A DNA stretch of 32,839 nt from positions 1 through 32,839 of the forward strand of contig JAFAPL010000079.1 in NCBI GenBank assembly GCA_019247135.1, written 5' to 3'. Positions 25,355 through 32,090 of this stretch are shown in pieces (position 1 is the stretch's first letter; every line of letters begins with the position of its first letter). Source of the stretch: Chloroflexota bacterium (GTDB lineage Bacteria > Chloroflexota > UBA6077 > CF-72). The translations under genes were made by a program, and so were the position numbers. The notes beneath the pieces were generated by a model. It ran no database searches and had not been told where the DNA came from. It was given only the letters and a program-made list of their open reading frames with translations.

Positions 25355-26155
25355 TCAGTCCATGAGAACGCCGCCGTCGACGTTCAGCGTCTGGCCAGTG
25401 ATGTAGTTCGACATCTGCGACGCCAGGAACAGCGCGGCCATGGCCACGTCGCGCGGCTGACCCATGCGAGCGATCGGCTGGGCTTCGACGTTGTACTGGT
25501 AGCCGCGCGTCATCTCGCTGTCGATCGTGCCCGGACAGATTGCGTTCACCTGAATGCCGTACCGCCCGGCGTCTTTCGCCAGCCACTTGGTAAAGGCGAT
25601 CACACCACCCTTCGCCATCGCGTAGGCCGGGCCACTCCGCGCGGAGACACCGCCCCGACTCGCGCCACCGACGGCGCCGCCGAGCTTGCCCGAGATCGAG
25701 CTGATGTTGACGATCTTGCCGCCCCTCTGTCGCTGCATGATTTCGTACACCGCCTGGCTGAACAGATAGGTTCCGCGGCCGATCACGTCGATCTCTTGCT
25801 CGAACGTGTGATCGTCGAGCGTCTCGAGAGTGGTGCGCTCGACCACTCCCGCGTTGTTGACGAGGATGTCGATCCGGCCGAACTGCCCCACTGTCTTGTG
25901 CACCGCATCGCGGACCTGGTCACGCTTGGAAACGTCTGTCTGGAGCGCGACTGTTTGTCGACCCGACGCCTGGATGGCAGCGGCCGCCTCCGCCGGCGCG
26001 GTGAGGTCGACCAGCGCCAGGTCTGCGCCGGCGTGTGCCAGGGCTTCCGCGATCGCCCGGCCGATTCCCCGGCCGGCACCCGTGACCAATGCAACTCGTC
26101 CGTGCAGGTCGGGGGTCGCCGAAACGCCAGTGCCCAGTGGTTCTCGATCAGACAT
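25355..26155 (-). CDS. Short-chain dehydrogenase/reductase
   Basis: This 266-residue classical SDR (from ATG 26155; an upstream ATG at 26200 would add 15 residues) oxidises or reduces a hydroxyl/carbonyl group with NAD(P)(H). It shows TGAGRGIG (25-32), NNAG (100-103), S153 in NISSISG and Y178-X3-K182 (AYAMAKGG), with ICPGTIDSEM and a terminal GQTLNVDGG. The Ser-Tyr spacing is 25 residues where about 13 is usual, because of a Gly/Ser-rich insert at about 157-172 (GGAVGGASRGGVSAR). That insert would sit beside the active site. A TACCCT box (26169-26174) lies 13 nt before the ATG. It is directly upstream of metX, but no functional link is evident. Confidence 0.9.
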   Translation of the reverse strand: MSDREPLGTGVSATPDLHGRVALVTGAGRGIGRAIAEALAHAGADLALVDLTAPAEAAAAIQASGRQTVALQTDVSKRDQVRDAVHKTVGQFGRIDILVNNAGVVERTTLETLDDHTFEQEIDVIGRGTYLFSQAVYEIMQRQRGGKIVNISSISGKLGGAVGGASRGGVSARSGPAYAMAKGGVIAFTKWLAKDAGRYGIQVNAICPGTIDSEMTRGYQYNVEAQPIARMGQPRDVAMAALFLASQMSNYITGQTLNVDGGVLMD

Positions 26156-26292
26156 GCGACGTTTCGGAAGGGTACGCCAGGCATCCGGCAAACAGTGCAC
26201 ATACCGGCCAGCATTGGGTGGCCGGTTCAGCTAGCCGGACGCGGACCACCGGACATAGTCTGTTTTTCGCCTGGTGAGCTAGACCACGCGAC

Positions 26293-26580
26293 GGGGCCGG
26301 TAGCAACCACAGACGACGAGAACCCGAAAGGGCCGACCGGTCCCCGCTCCGATTCGGTGAAAGCCGAGTGCCAGTACTGTGGACGCTGGAAGGGGCTGCG
26401 GAGAATGGCGACATATCTCCGCTGCGGGTCTGGACCACTAGGCATTTTCATCCCACACGCCGGGACAGACCCAGAGATGAGAGCACCCTCCGGGACTGTG
26501 GATCCCAGAGGGTGCTGAGCGGGTCGGCGGCCGAACGCGCGGCGCCGTTGCGCTCGAGGCCGCTGACCCGGATTTCTCTG
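26293..26580 (+). ncRNA. Candidate structured RNA (unrecognised), ending in a terminator-like hairpin
   Basis: No reading frame here looks real, but the plus strand folds into consecutive non-overlapping helices. These are 26293-26301 with 26336-26345 (one bulge) enclosing CCC-GAAA-GGG (26323-26332), and 26354-26358/26363-26367 closed by a GAAA loop. Next come 26371-26374/26386-26389, 26398-26404/26416-26422, and 26426-26432/26466-26472 with inner 26451-26454/26462-26465. Then 26482-26490/26508-26516 with an inner GGGA/TCCC, and a 13-bp helix 26520-26532/26558-26570 followed by GATTTCTCT. The two GAAA tetraloops form only on the plus strand. It matches no RNase P, tmRNA, SRP, 6S or riboswitch consensus that I know. 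High GC makes chance helices easy, so this is a hypothesis. Confidence 0.35.
26520..26579 (+). terminator. Possible intrinsic terminator, 13-bp stem then T-rich run
   Basis: CGGGTCGGCGGCC (26520-26532) pairs with GGCCGCTGACCCG (26558-26570) across 13 positions including one G-T wobble, followed by GATTTCTCT. The U tract is imperfect. It would end the candidate RNA before the thioesterase promoter. Confidence 0.4.
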
Positions 26581-26619
26581 CAGTGTACGGCGCATTCAAC
26601 CTGCGCGTAGACAACGCGC

Positions 26620-26625
26620 TAACGT
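26620..26625 (+). promoter_or_regulatory. -10 box TAACGT for thioesterase-acyl-CoA dehydrogenase operon
   Basis: TAACGT ends 6 nt before GTG 26632 with no Shine-Dalgarno site. It places the transcription start close to or at the start codon, downstream of the candidate structured RNA. Confidence 0.5.
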
Positions 26626-26631
26626 GTAGGT

Positions 26632-27102
26632 GTGGCCGATGGCGCGCCTACCGAGTACCTGTCCGTGAGAGTGCAGGTCGGCTGGGGTGACTGCGACCCG
26701 GCTGGCATCGTGTTCTATCCGCGGTTTTACGCGTGGATGGATACCGTCTCACACGTTCTTGCGCGAGCCATGGGCATCAGCCGCGAAGCGATGCTCCCGC
26801 CCCAGCCCGACCTGGTCGGCTTTCCAGTGGTTGGCACGCAGGCCGAGTACCTGAGCCCGGCACGAATGGACGATGTGCTCGAGGTCCGCACGCGGGTGGC
26901 GCGGGTCGGCCGCTCCAGTCTCAGCTTGCGGCACGAAATCGTCCGCCTGAATACCGACGGGTCGGAGGAGCTGCTGGTGCGTGGGCGCGAGGACCGCGTC
27001 TTCATCGGCCGCAACGAGCACGGGCAGATGCAGTCGCGCGAACTGACCCCGCCCATGCGCGCGGCGCTGGACCGGTTCCGGGACCCGGCCGAGGTGGCGT
27101 GA
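26632..27102 (+). CDS. 4-hydroxybenzoyl-CoA thioesterase-family hotdog protein
   Basis: The 156-residue hotdog-fold protein hydrolyses an acyl-CoA. The active-site stretch GWGDCDPAGIVFYPRF closely matches the Pseudomonas 4-hydroxybenzoyl-CoA thioesterase, placing the catalytic Asp at D22. The following helix FYAWMDTVSHVLARAMG and strand GTQAEYLSPARMDDVLEV are typical. Starting at GTG 26632, it is preceded by a -10 box. It ends four bases before the acyl-CoA dehydrogenase ATG, so the two form an operon. An aryl-CoA substrate would fit the benzoate-CoA-ligase-like gene 25 kb away, but other acyl-CoAs are possible. Confidence 0.87.
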   Translation: MADGAPTEYLSVRVQVGWGDCDPAGIVFYPRFYAWMDTVSHVLARAMGISREAMLPPQPDLVGFPVVGTQAEYLSPARMDDVLEVRTRVARVGRSSLSLRHEIVRLNTDGSEELLVRGREDRVFIGRNEHGQMQSRELTPPMRAALDRFRDPAEVA

Positions 27103-27106
27103 GCTG

Positions 27107-28273
27107 ATGGACTTCAGCGTCCCCGAGGAGCACGCCGCGATCCGCGCGGCCGTGCGTGAGCTGTGTGCCGCGTACCCGGATAGTTACTGGCGCGAGCTCG
27201 ACGGCCGCCGCGGCTACCCGACCGAGTTCGTCCGGTCGCTCACCGAAGCCGGCTGGCTGGCGGCGTTGATACCGACGCAGTACGGCGGCGCCGGCCTCGG
27301 CATTACCGAAGCCGCAATCATCCTGGAGGAGATCAATCGAGCTGGCGGCAACGCCGGGGCAGCACATGCCCAGATGTACATCATGGGCACCCTGCTGCGG
27401 CACGGCTCAGACGCGCAGAAGCAGCGCTACCTGCCTTCGATTGCGCGCGGTGAGCTGCGGCTGCAAGCGTTCGGCGTGACGGAGCCGGACGCTGGATCCG
27501 AGACGACACGCATCCGCACAACGGCGGTGCGCCGCGGTGACTGTTACATCGTCAACGGTCAGAAGGTCTGGACCTCGCGCGCCCAACACTCGGATTTGCT
27601 ACTGCTCCTCGCGCGCACCACGCCGTACGAAGACGTCACCGACAAGACCCGCGGCTTGAGCGTGTTCCTGGTCGACCTGCACAGCGCCGTCGAGCGGCGT
27701 CAGGTCGAGATCAGACCGATTCAGACGATGCTGAATCACCACACCACTGAACTCTTTATCCAGGACCTCGAGGTGCCCGCGGCCAACCTGATTGGCGAAG
27801 AGGGGTTGGGGTTCCGCTACATCATCGACGGATGGAACGCCGAACGCATCCTGATCGCCTCCGAATCCATTGGCGACGGCCGCTGGTTCGTGGAGCGGGC
27901 GGCCGCCTACGCCTCGCAGCGGGTCGTGTTCGGGCGGCCGATCGGTACGAATCAGGGGGTCCAGTTCCCGATCGCCCAGGCGCACGCCCGGCTCGAGGCA
28001 GCCGACCTGCTGCGGCACAAAGCAGCGTGGCTGTTCGACACGCATCAGAAATGTGGCGCAGAAGCGAACATGGCCAAGCTGCTGGCCAGCCAGGCCGCGT
28101 GGGACGCGGCGAACGCCTGTCTGGACACGCACGGCGGCTACGGCTTCGCGGCCGACTTCGACGTCGAACGCAAATTCCGCGAGACGCGTCTGTACAGCGT
28201 GGCGCCGATCAACAACAACCTGGTGCTGGCGTACGTGGGCCAGCACGTTCTGGGCATGCCGCGCTCGTACTGA
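27107..28273 (+). CDS. Acyl-CoA dehydrogenase
   Basis: The 388-residue flavoprotein introduces a double bond next to the thioester of an acyl-CoA. It has the FAD-binding FGVTEPDAGSETTRIRT (from residue 122), YIVNGQKVWTSRAQHSD, the quinone-side loop FGRPIGTNQGVQFPIAQ, and the C-terminal HGGYGFAADFDVERKFRE and INNNLVLAYVGQHVLGMPR. The Glu near the end used as base in medium-chain enzymes is absent (SVAPINNN). E246 in DGWNAERILIA instead aligns with the base of isovaleryl-CoA dehydrogenase. The substrate may thus be branched or aromatic-derived, which is inference. A strong terminator lies about 130 bases downstream. Confidence 0.92.
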   Translation: MDFSVPEEHAAIRAAVRELCAAYPDSYWRELDGRRGYPTEFVRSLTEAGWLAALIPTQYGGAGLGITEAAIILEEINRAGGNAGAAHAQMYIMGTLLRHGSDAQKQRYLPSIARGELRLQAFGVTEPDAGSETTRIRTTAVRRGDCYIVNGQKVWTSRAQHSDLLLLLARTTPYEDVTDKTRGLSVFLVDLHSAVERRQVEIRPIQTMLNHHTTELFIQDLEVPAANLIGEEGLGFRYIIDGWNAERILIASESIGDGRWFVERAAAYASQRVVFGRPIGTNQGVQFPIAQAHARLEAADLLRHKAAWLFDTHQKCGAEANMAKLLASQAAWDAANACLDTHGGYGFAADFDVERKFRETRLYSVAPINNNLVLAYVGQHVLGMPRSY

Positions 28274-28583
28274 GGCGTGCTCGTACGGCTCCGCCGGCCA
28301 AGCAGATACCCCAGTGGCTCGCCGGTGGCTCGCCGGCTGGCAAATGGGTGCAATTCTCCACCCGCAGCCCTTGCTTTTTGCCAGGTAGGTGCTGATACTA
28401 GGCGCTGGAGCGCGAGGTACACGACTGCTGGCCGCCTCCAACCGGCAGCCGTGTCGCGCTCCTTTTCGTCTCTTGTCAGCTTAGCGCGCCCCGCGGCCGG
28501 CTGTGCGCAGGTTTGCGTGGCTGCGTGACTCGGTGTATAGAAGATATTTAGGAGTCGTTAACATCTGCAGGGGGGAGCCCCAC
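28274..28583. other. Non-coding stretch of 310 bases between convergent genes
   Basis: No convincing gene lies here. It holds a near-perfect 11-base tandem duplication (GGCTCGCCGGT, about 28315-28336), the intrinsic terminator at 28407-28466, and a locally AT-rich patch (about 28533-28563, containing GTATAGAAGATATTTAGG) with no identified gene to drive. Confidence 0.6.
28407..28466 (+). terminator. Strong intrinsic terminator
   Basis: GGAGCGCGA (28407-28415) pairs perfectly with TCGCGCTCC (28454-28462). Further internal pairing comes from CACG with CGTG and GCTGCC-type arms, and TTTT follows at 28463-28466. It ends the thioesterase-acyl-CoA dehydrogenase operon. Confidence 0.75.
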
Positions 28584-28910
28584 CTACCAGGCGGCAGTGG
28601 CCACGAGCGGCTGACCCTCGATGGCCGTCCCGTCCAGGTGGACGAGCTGATGATGCGGACACAGCAGCGCTTCGCGCTCGGCATCCACCAGCACGACAGG
28701 CAAGCACTCGGCTGAGCAGCCGCGCACGCTGCACTCGCGGCCCTGAGTGAGCGCCCCGGTCAGTTCACATAGCCGATTGCGCTTGTCGCGCGGCAAGACG
28801 AGCCGGAAGGGCGGGACCGGTTCGCAGAACTGCGGGTCATGCATGCTTGGCAAGGAGCGGTGTGGCAGATACGCGGGTCGGCGCGGGGTGAGGCTGAAGG
28901 CGAGGGTCAC
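28584..28910 (-). CDS. Small Cys-rich protein of unknown function under a LexA-type box
   Basis: I do not recognise the family. The 108-residue product has Cys at 29, 48, 60, 65, 69 and 84 and His at 86 and 87 (CELTGALTQGREC, SVRGCSAEC, LLCPHHQLVHL), a pattern that could bind zinc. The N-terminal 45 residues are Pro/Arg-rich (PPFRLVLPRDKRNRL). There is no signal peptide. The GTG start at 28910 is supported by an excellent promoter whose TATACT ends 6 nt upstream, so the message is leaderless. The box GAAC-N4-GTTC lies between -35 and -10, implying DNA-damage induction. It does not resemble known SOS genes. Confidence 0.72.
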   Translation of the reverse strand: MTLAFSLTPRRPAYLPHRSLPSMHDPQFCEPVPPFRLVLPRDKRNRLCELTGALTQGRECSVRGCSAECLPVVLVDAEREALLCPHHQLVHLDGTAIEGQPLVATAAW

Positions 28911-28916
28911 GCACTC

Positions 28917-28944
28917 AGTATAGAACTTGTGTTCTACACGTCAA
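28917..28944 (-). promoter_or_regulatory. Promoter TTGACG-N16-TATACT of the Cys-rich gene
   Basis: On the minus strand TTGACG (28939-28944), 16 bases, then TATACT (28917-28922), then 6 nt to GTG 28910. This is the closest match to the sigma-70 consensus in the window. Confidence 0.7.
28921..28936. promoter_or_regulatory. LexA-type SOS box TAGAACTTGTGTTCTA
   Basis: A perfect 6-4-6 palindrome containing GAAC-N4-GTTC, the consensus of Gram-positive-type LexA operators. It occupies the spacer between -35 and -10, where bound repressor would block RNA polymerase. LexA itself is not encoded in the window. Confidence 0.65.
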
Positions 28945-29016
28945 GACTTTCTTCTGCGCTACAGCCTCGAACGATCTGCAGCCGCAGCGTTTACAAAGGT
29001 TTTAATTGAATCAGCG

Positions 29017-30189
29017 TCAACTCGCGTAGCTGATGCGATACAGCAGGCCGGCCTGGTCGTCGCTGACGATCAGGCTGCCATCCGGCGCTACGGTTATGCC
29101 CGCCGGCCGGCCCCAGCGACTGCCGTCGTCCGCTTGCCAGCCCGTCGCGAAGTCCATTGCGCTCACGGGTTGGTCACCTTCGAAGTGAATGTGCAGCAGC
29201 TTGGGTGGCGCGGGTGGCTGACGGTTCCACGAGCCATGTTGCACGACGAACAGATCGTTGGCGTAGTCGGGCGGGAATTGCTGGCCCGTGTAAAAGGCCA
29301 ACCCCAGCGGGGCACTGTGAGCCTGAATCGCCACGGTGGGCGGCGTGATGTCAGAGCAGTCGTTGCCAGGGTCCTGCGGCCTGCCGGTCGGCGGCTGACA
29401 CAGCGGCCAGCCGAACCTCTCGCCTTGCCCGACGATCGTGACCAGGTCTGGCGGAATCTCGTTGCCCTGGTTGTCGCGTTCGTTCACCGTCGCCCACAGC
29501 AAGCCAGTACCGGGCTGAATCGTCAGGCCAACAGCGTTGCGCAAGCCGCTGGCGAAGCGCTCGTACCCCGATCCGTCGGCGGCGAAGCGCAGGACCGCCG
29601 CGCGCCGCTCGTCGGACTCATTGCAGATGTTGCAAGAAGATCCGACAGAAACGTACATTGCGCCGTCTGGGCCGAACGCGATGGTGCGCGTCGAATGGCC
29701 GCCGGTGGGCAAGCTGGGCACGACGACCTGGCGAGCGCCAACGCCCGTTTGCGGATCGTACGCGTAGCGGCTGATCGCGGACGTCTCACCGACGTACAGG
29801 TAGCCATCGTGCAGAGCGACGTTGGACGGCGCGTCGAGCCCTTCGATCAAGGATGTAGCCGGCCCGCCTGGCGAGCCGTTGTTGCCGACGAAGCGGAGGA
29901 TCGCACCTGCCTGAGCATCCGCGACGAGCAGGTTGCCGGCGTCGTCGAACTGCATGAAGCGCGGTGCTTTGAGGCCAGAGGCGATCACGGCGATGTGGAA
30001 GCCGGCTGGCAGGGCAATGCTGTGACCTTGCACCTCGGACGCGACCAGAGGCGCAGCCGAGGCGGCGGTAGCCGCCGTCGCCGTGTTGTCGGCGCTCAAC
30101 TGAAGGCCAGTCGCGTCGGCGCGCGCCTGAGCGGTGGCCGTTGTGACCAGGAGGAATGTGAGCAGGAGCGCAGCGCGCGCGCGGGACAT
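29017..30189 (-). CDS. Secreted PQQ-dependent sugar dehydrogenase/sorbosone dehydrogenase-like beta-propeller
   Basis: The 390-residue protein begins with a signal peptide (ARAALLLTFLLVTTATAQARA) and a low-complexity Ala/Thr linker, then a six-bladed propeller of the soluble glucose dehydrogenase/sorbosone dehydrogenase type. Typical segments are GLKAPRFMQFDDAGNLLVAD, GGHSTRTIAFGPDGAMYVSV, FASGLRNAVGL, TVNERDNQGNEIPPD, FVVQHGSWNR and GRPAGITVAPDGSLIVSDD. A Cys pair in SSCNICNES may form a disulfide. Relatives oxidise sugars with PQQ outside the cytoplasm, though many lack proven activity. TACACT ends 5 nt before the ATG. It is divergent from the small monooxygenase gene. Confidence 0.87.
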   Translation of the reverse strand: MSRARAALLLTFLLVTTATAQARADATGLQLSADNTATAATAASAAPLVASEVQGHSIALPAGFHIAVIASGLKAPRFMQFDDAGNLLVADAQAGAILRFVGNNGSPGGPATSLIEGLDAPSNVALHDGYLYVGETSAISRYAYDPQTGVGARQVVVPSLPTGGHSTRTIAFGPDGAMYVSVGSSCNICNESDERRAAVLRFAADGSGYERFASGLRNAVGLTIQPGTGLLWATVNERDNQGNEIPPDLVTIVGQGERFGWPLCQPPTGRPQDPGNDCSDITPPTVAIQAHSAPLGLAFYTGQQFPPDYANDLFVVQHGSWNRQPPAPPKLLHIHFEGDQPVSAMDFATGWQADDGSRWGRPAGITVAPDGSLIVSDDQAGLLYRISYAS

Positions 30190-30194
30190 ACCAG

Positions 30195-30221
30195 AGTGTA
30201 GCCGCGACCTGTTGATACCCT
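30195..30221. promoter_or_regulatory. Divergent -10 boxes between propeller and monooxygenase genes
   Basis: The minus-strand TACACT (30195-30200) ends 5 nt before the propeller ATG. The plus-strand TACCCT (30216-30221, with TG at 30213-30214 as an extended -10) ends 6 nt before ATG 30228. Both starts look leaderless, and the 38-base gap holds nothing else. Confidence 0.5.
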
Positions 30222-30227
30222 GGGCGG

Positions 30228-30506
30228 ATGCCCGTTCGATTGATCGTCACCTTCAGCGTGCAGCCGGGTCGCGCGGACGACTTCGCCAGGCTCTGGCCGG
30301 AGCGAATCGCAGAGGTTCATCAGGAGCCAGGCTGCGAGCAGTACGAACTATTCCGCAGCACGAGCCGGCCCGATACCGCGGTATTGCTGGAGCTCTGGTC
30401 GAGCGCCGAGACGCTGGCCGCGCATGGCGAGCTGAACCGAACGCGGACCCCGATCGGGCGCGACCTGCTCGTGGATCGCCCGGCGCTCGAGCGCTTCGAA
30501 ACGTAG
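30228..30506 (+). CDS. Antibiotic biosynthesis monooxygenase (ABM/YgiN-like) domain protein
   Basis: The 92-residue protein is a single ABM-type ferredoxin-like domain: PVRLIVTFSVQPGRADDFA, PGCEQYELFRSTSRPDTAVL and LLELWSSAETLAAHGEL. Such cofactor-free dimers act on quinols or other aromatics, or serve as small-molecule binding proteins. No specific substrate is indicated. It is a single-gene unit, divergent from the propeller gene, and ends 5 bases from the convergent ABC permease gene. Confidence 0.87.
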   Translation: MPVRLIVTFSVQPGRADDFARLWPERIAEVHQEPGCEQYELFRSTSRPDTAVLLELWSSAETLAAHGELNRTRTPIGRDLLVDRPALERFET

Positions 30507-30511
30507 TCGAA

Positions 30512-31297
30512 TCAGGCGCTCGCGCCGGTGTAGTTGCGGACGCCCTGGCGCCAGAACCAGCCGGCAAACAGCCAGGCGACGACGGTCGCTATGCCCATGA
30601 GTGATAATCCGAACGGCTCGGCGCGGCCGCTGATCGCTTGCGCCGGGACGGTCACGGCGATTCCGATCGGCACGACCGTACTCAGGGTGACCCGCAGCCA
30701 CCCAGGGTAGATGTCAATCGGGAATCGTCCCGCGTCGATGAACGACCAGAACACCGCCAGCAGGTTCTCGACGCGCACGAACCAGAATGCGAGCGTGCTC
30801 AGCACGAGCAGCAGGCTGTACACGAGCAAGACGCCGCAGACCATCGTCGCCGCGAAGACGAGCGCGTTCACGGGCGTTACGCGCTCGCCCATGCGCGCCA
30901 GGCCGAGCCCGAGAACGACTGCACCCAACAGCACTTGTGCGAGCTGGGCAAGTTGAATGTGGCGCGTACTGATCATGAACTGGCTGTCGACCGGTTTGAT
31001 CAGGATGAAGTCCAGCGTGCCAAGGCGCACGTGCTCCATGAAACGCTCGAAGCTGACCGCGAGGAATACCGCCTGGATGCCTTGAATCAGGTAGAAGACG
31101 CCAAGCAACACCGTCATTTCGGGCAGCGTCCAGCCGTTCATGACGTCGGTATGGCTGAACAGCACGAGCACGGCCGTGAAGCTGCTGGCGACGATCACCA
31201 GCTCCTCCGCGAACACCAGGATCAAGTTGGCGCGATACTCGAGCGCGTACTGCAGCTCGGCGCGCGTAAAGACGGCCAGCAGCTGCAGGTACCTCAT
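30512..31297 (-). CDS. ABC-2 (DUF990-type) exporter permease, second subunit
   Basis: This 261-residue membrane protein has about six hydrophobic segments and begins MRYLQLLAVFTRAELQYALEYR, typical of the permease family that pairs with NatA/viologen-exporter-type ATPases. It shows TEMTVLLGVFYLIQGI-like and RLGTLDFILIKPVDSQF segments. The latter (LGTLDFxLxKP) is a family hallmark. It overlaps the first permease gene in an ATGA and is the last gene of the exporter operon. The exported compound is unknown; relatives export drugs or quaternary dications such as viologens. Confidence 0.85.
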   Translation of the reverse strand: MRYLQLLAVFTRAELQYALEYRANLILVFAEELVIVASSFTAVLVLFSHTDVMNGWTLPEMTVLLGVFYLIQGIQAVFLAVSFERFMEHVRLGTLDFILIKPVDSQFMISTRHIQLAQLAQVLLGAVVLGLGLARMGERVTPVNALVFAATMVCGVLLVYSLLLVLSTLAFWFVRVENLLAVFWSFIDAGRFPIDIYPGWLRVTLSTVVPIGIAVTVPAQAISGRAEPFGLSLMGIATVVAWLFAGWFWRQGVRNYTGASA

Positions 31298-32088
31298 GCG
31301 CCCACCGCGCTGAACTGCCGTACGCCGCGATGCCAGATGATGCGGAAGGCGACCCAGCTCACGAGCAACCAGACCAGCTGAATCCCGATGAGCTGGAACG
31401 TCTGCACCAGCGTCGTGCCGCCACGCAGGATCTCGGTTGGTGCCCAGATCATGTACCCAAACGGCAGCGCGTAGCCGAGCGTCGCGAGCGGTCCGGGCAG
31501 CAGCGATAACGGCGCGATCGTGCCCGCGAACAGGAACAGCAGCCGATCATAAAATTCCATGATCGACGTGATGCGCGTCGTCCAGAATGCCAGGCTCGCA
31601 AGCACCCAGCCGAAGGTGAAGCGCAGCACCGCGGCCAGCAGCACGCTCGGAACGAACAGGACGACGTGCCACGGCTGGGTCGAGAAATGCGCGTTGAAGC
31701 GCCAGGCGAGGACGACGAGGACTGGCAGCAACATCGGGACCGTGAACAGCTTGTGGACGATGCTCGACATCGCCGCGTAATGCAGCGGGTGGAGTGGTCT
31801 CAGTAGCTTCGGGGCGAGTCGGCCGGTGCGGACTTCGAACTCGAAATCGTAGGCGTCCCAGGCGTTAGTAATCTGAATGACCAGCGACAGGCAAACGTAG
31901 TAGGCGGCGAAGTCGGCCGTCGAGAAATCCCCGATGCTGCCGCCCTGGGTGGACGCGGCAGCGGTCCAGGCGGCGAGGAAAACGACGGGGCGAACGACCG
32001 CGAACAGCAGCCACAAGACGGATTGGATGCGGTACTGTGCGGCGGCCGCGACTTCGGCGGCGAACAGGGCCCTGTATACGCCCAGCAT
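31294..32088 (-). CDS. ABC-2 (DUF990-type) exporter permease, first subunit
   Basis: ATG 32088, two bases after the ATPase stop, gives 264 residues. The longer open frame to 32268 lies inside the ATPase gene. Six hydrophobic segments are visible, with the cytoplasmic motif FEFEVRTGRLAPKLLRPLHP (about residues 95-114) matching the RxGxLxxxLLRP pattern of this permease family. Together with the next gene it forms a heterodimeric membrane channel for the ATPase encoded upstream. Confidence 0.85.
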   Translation of the reverse strand: MLGVYRALFAAEVAAAAQYRIQSVLWLLFAVVRPVVFLAAWTAAASTQGGSIGDFSTADFAAYYVCLSLVIQITNAWDAYDFEFEVRTGRLAPKLLRPLHPLHYAAMSSIVHKLFTVPMLLPVLVVLAWRFNAHFSTQPWHVVLFVPSVLLAAVLRFTFGWVLASLAFWTTRITSIMEFYDRLLFLFAGTIAPLSLLPGPLATLGYALPFGYMIWAPTEILRGGTTLVQTFQLIGIQLVWLLVSWVAFRIIWHRGVRQFSAVGA

Positions 32089-32090
32089 TC

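Noticed and set aside
26362..26518. Plus-strand frame with CQYCG and RCGSG motifs that looks like a zinc ribbon
   Set aside because: It is the tail of a frame that runs antisense through the SDR gene, has no separate start signal, and coincides with strong RNA-type helices.
26156..26631. Possible SAM, cobalamin or T-box leader for the metX region or the thioesterase operon
   Set aside because: None of the conserved core sequences of those elements could be found on either strand; kept only as an unassigned structured-RNA candidate.
28533..28563. AT-rich patch as an origin or attachment site
   Set aside because: Too short, with no repeats, no DnaA-type boxes recognised and no adjacent integrase or replication gene.
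28927..30201. Long plus-strand open frame of 424 codons
   Set aside because: It is the antisense shadow of the secreted beta-propeller gene, which has a signal peptide, family motifs and a promoter box.
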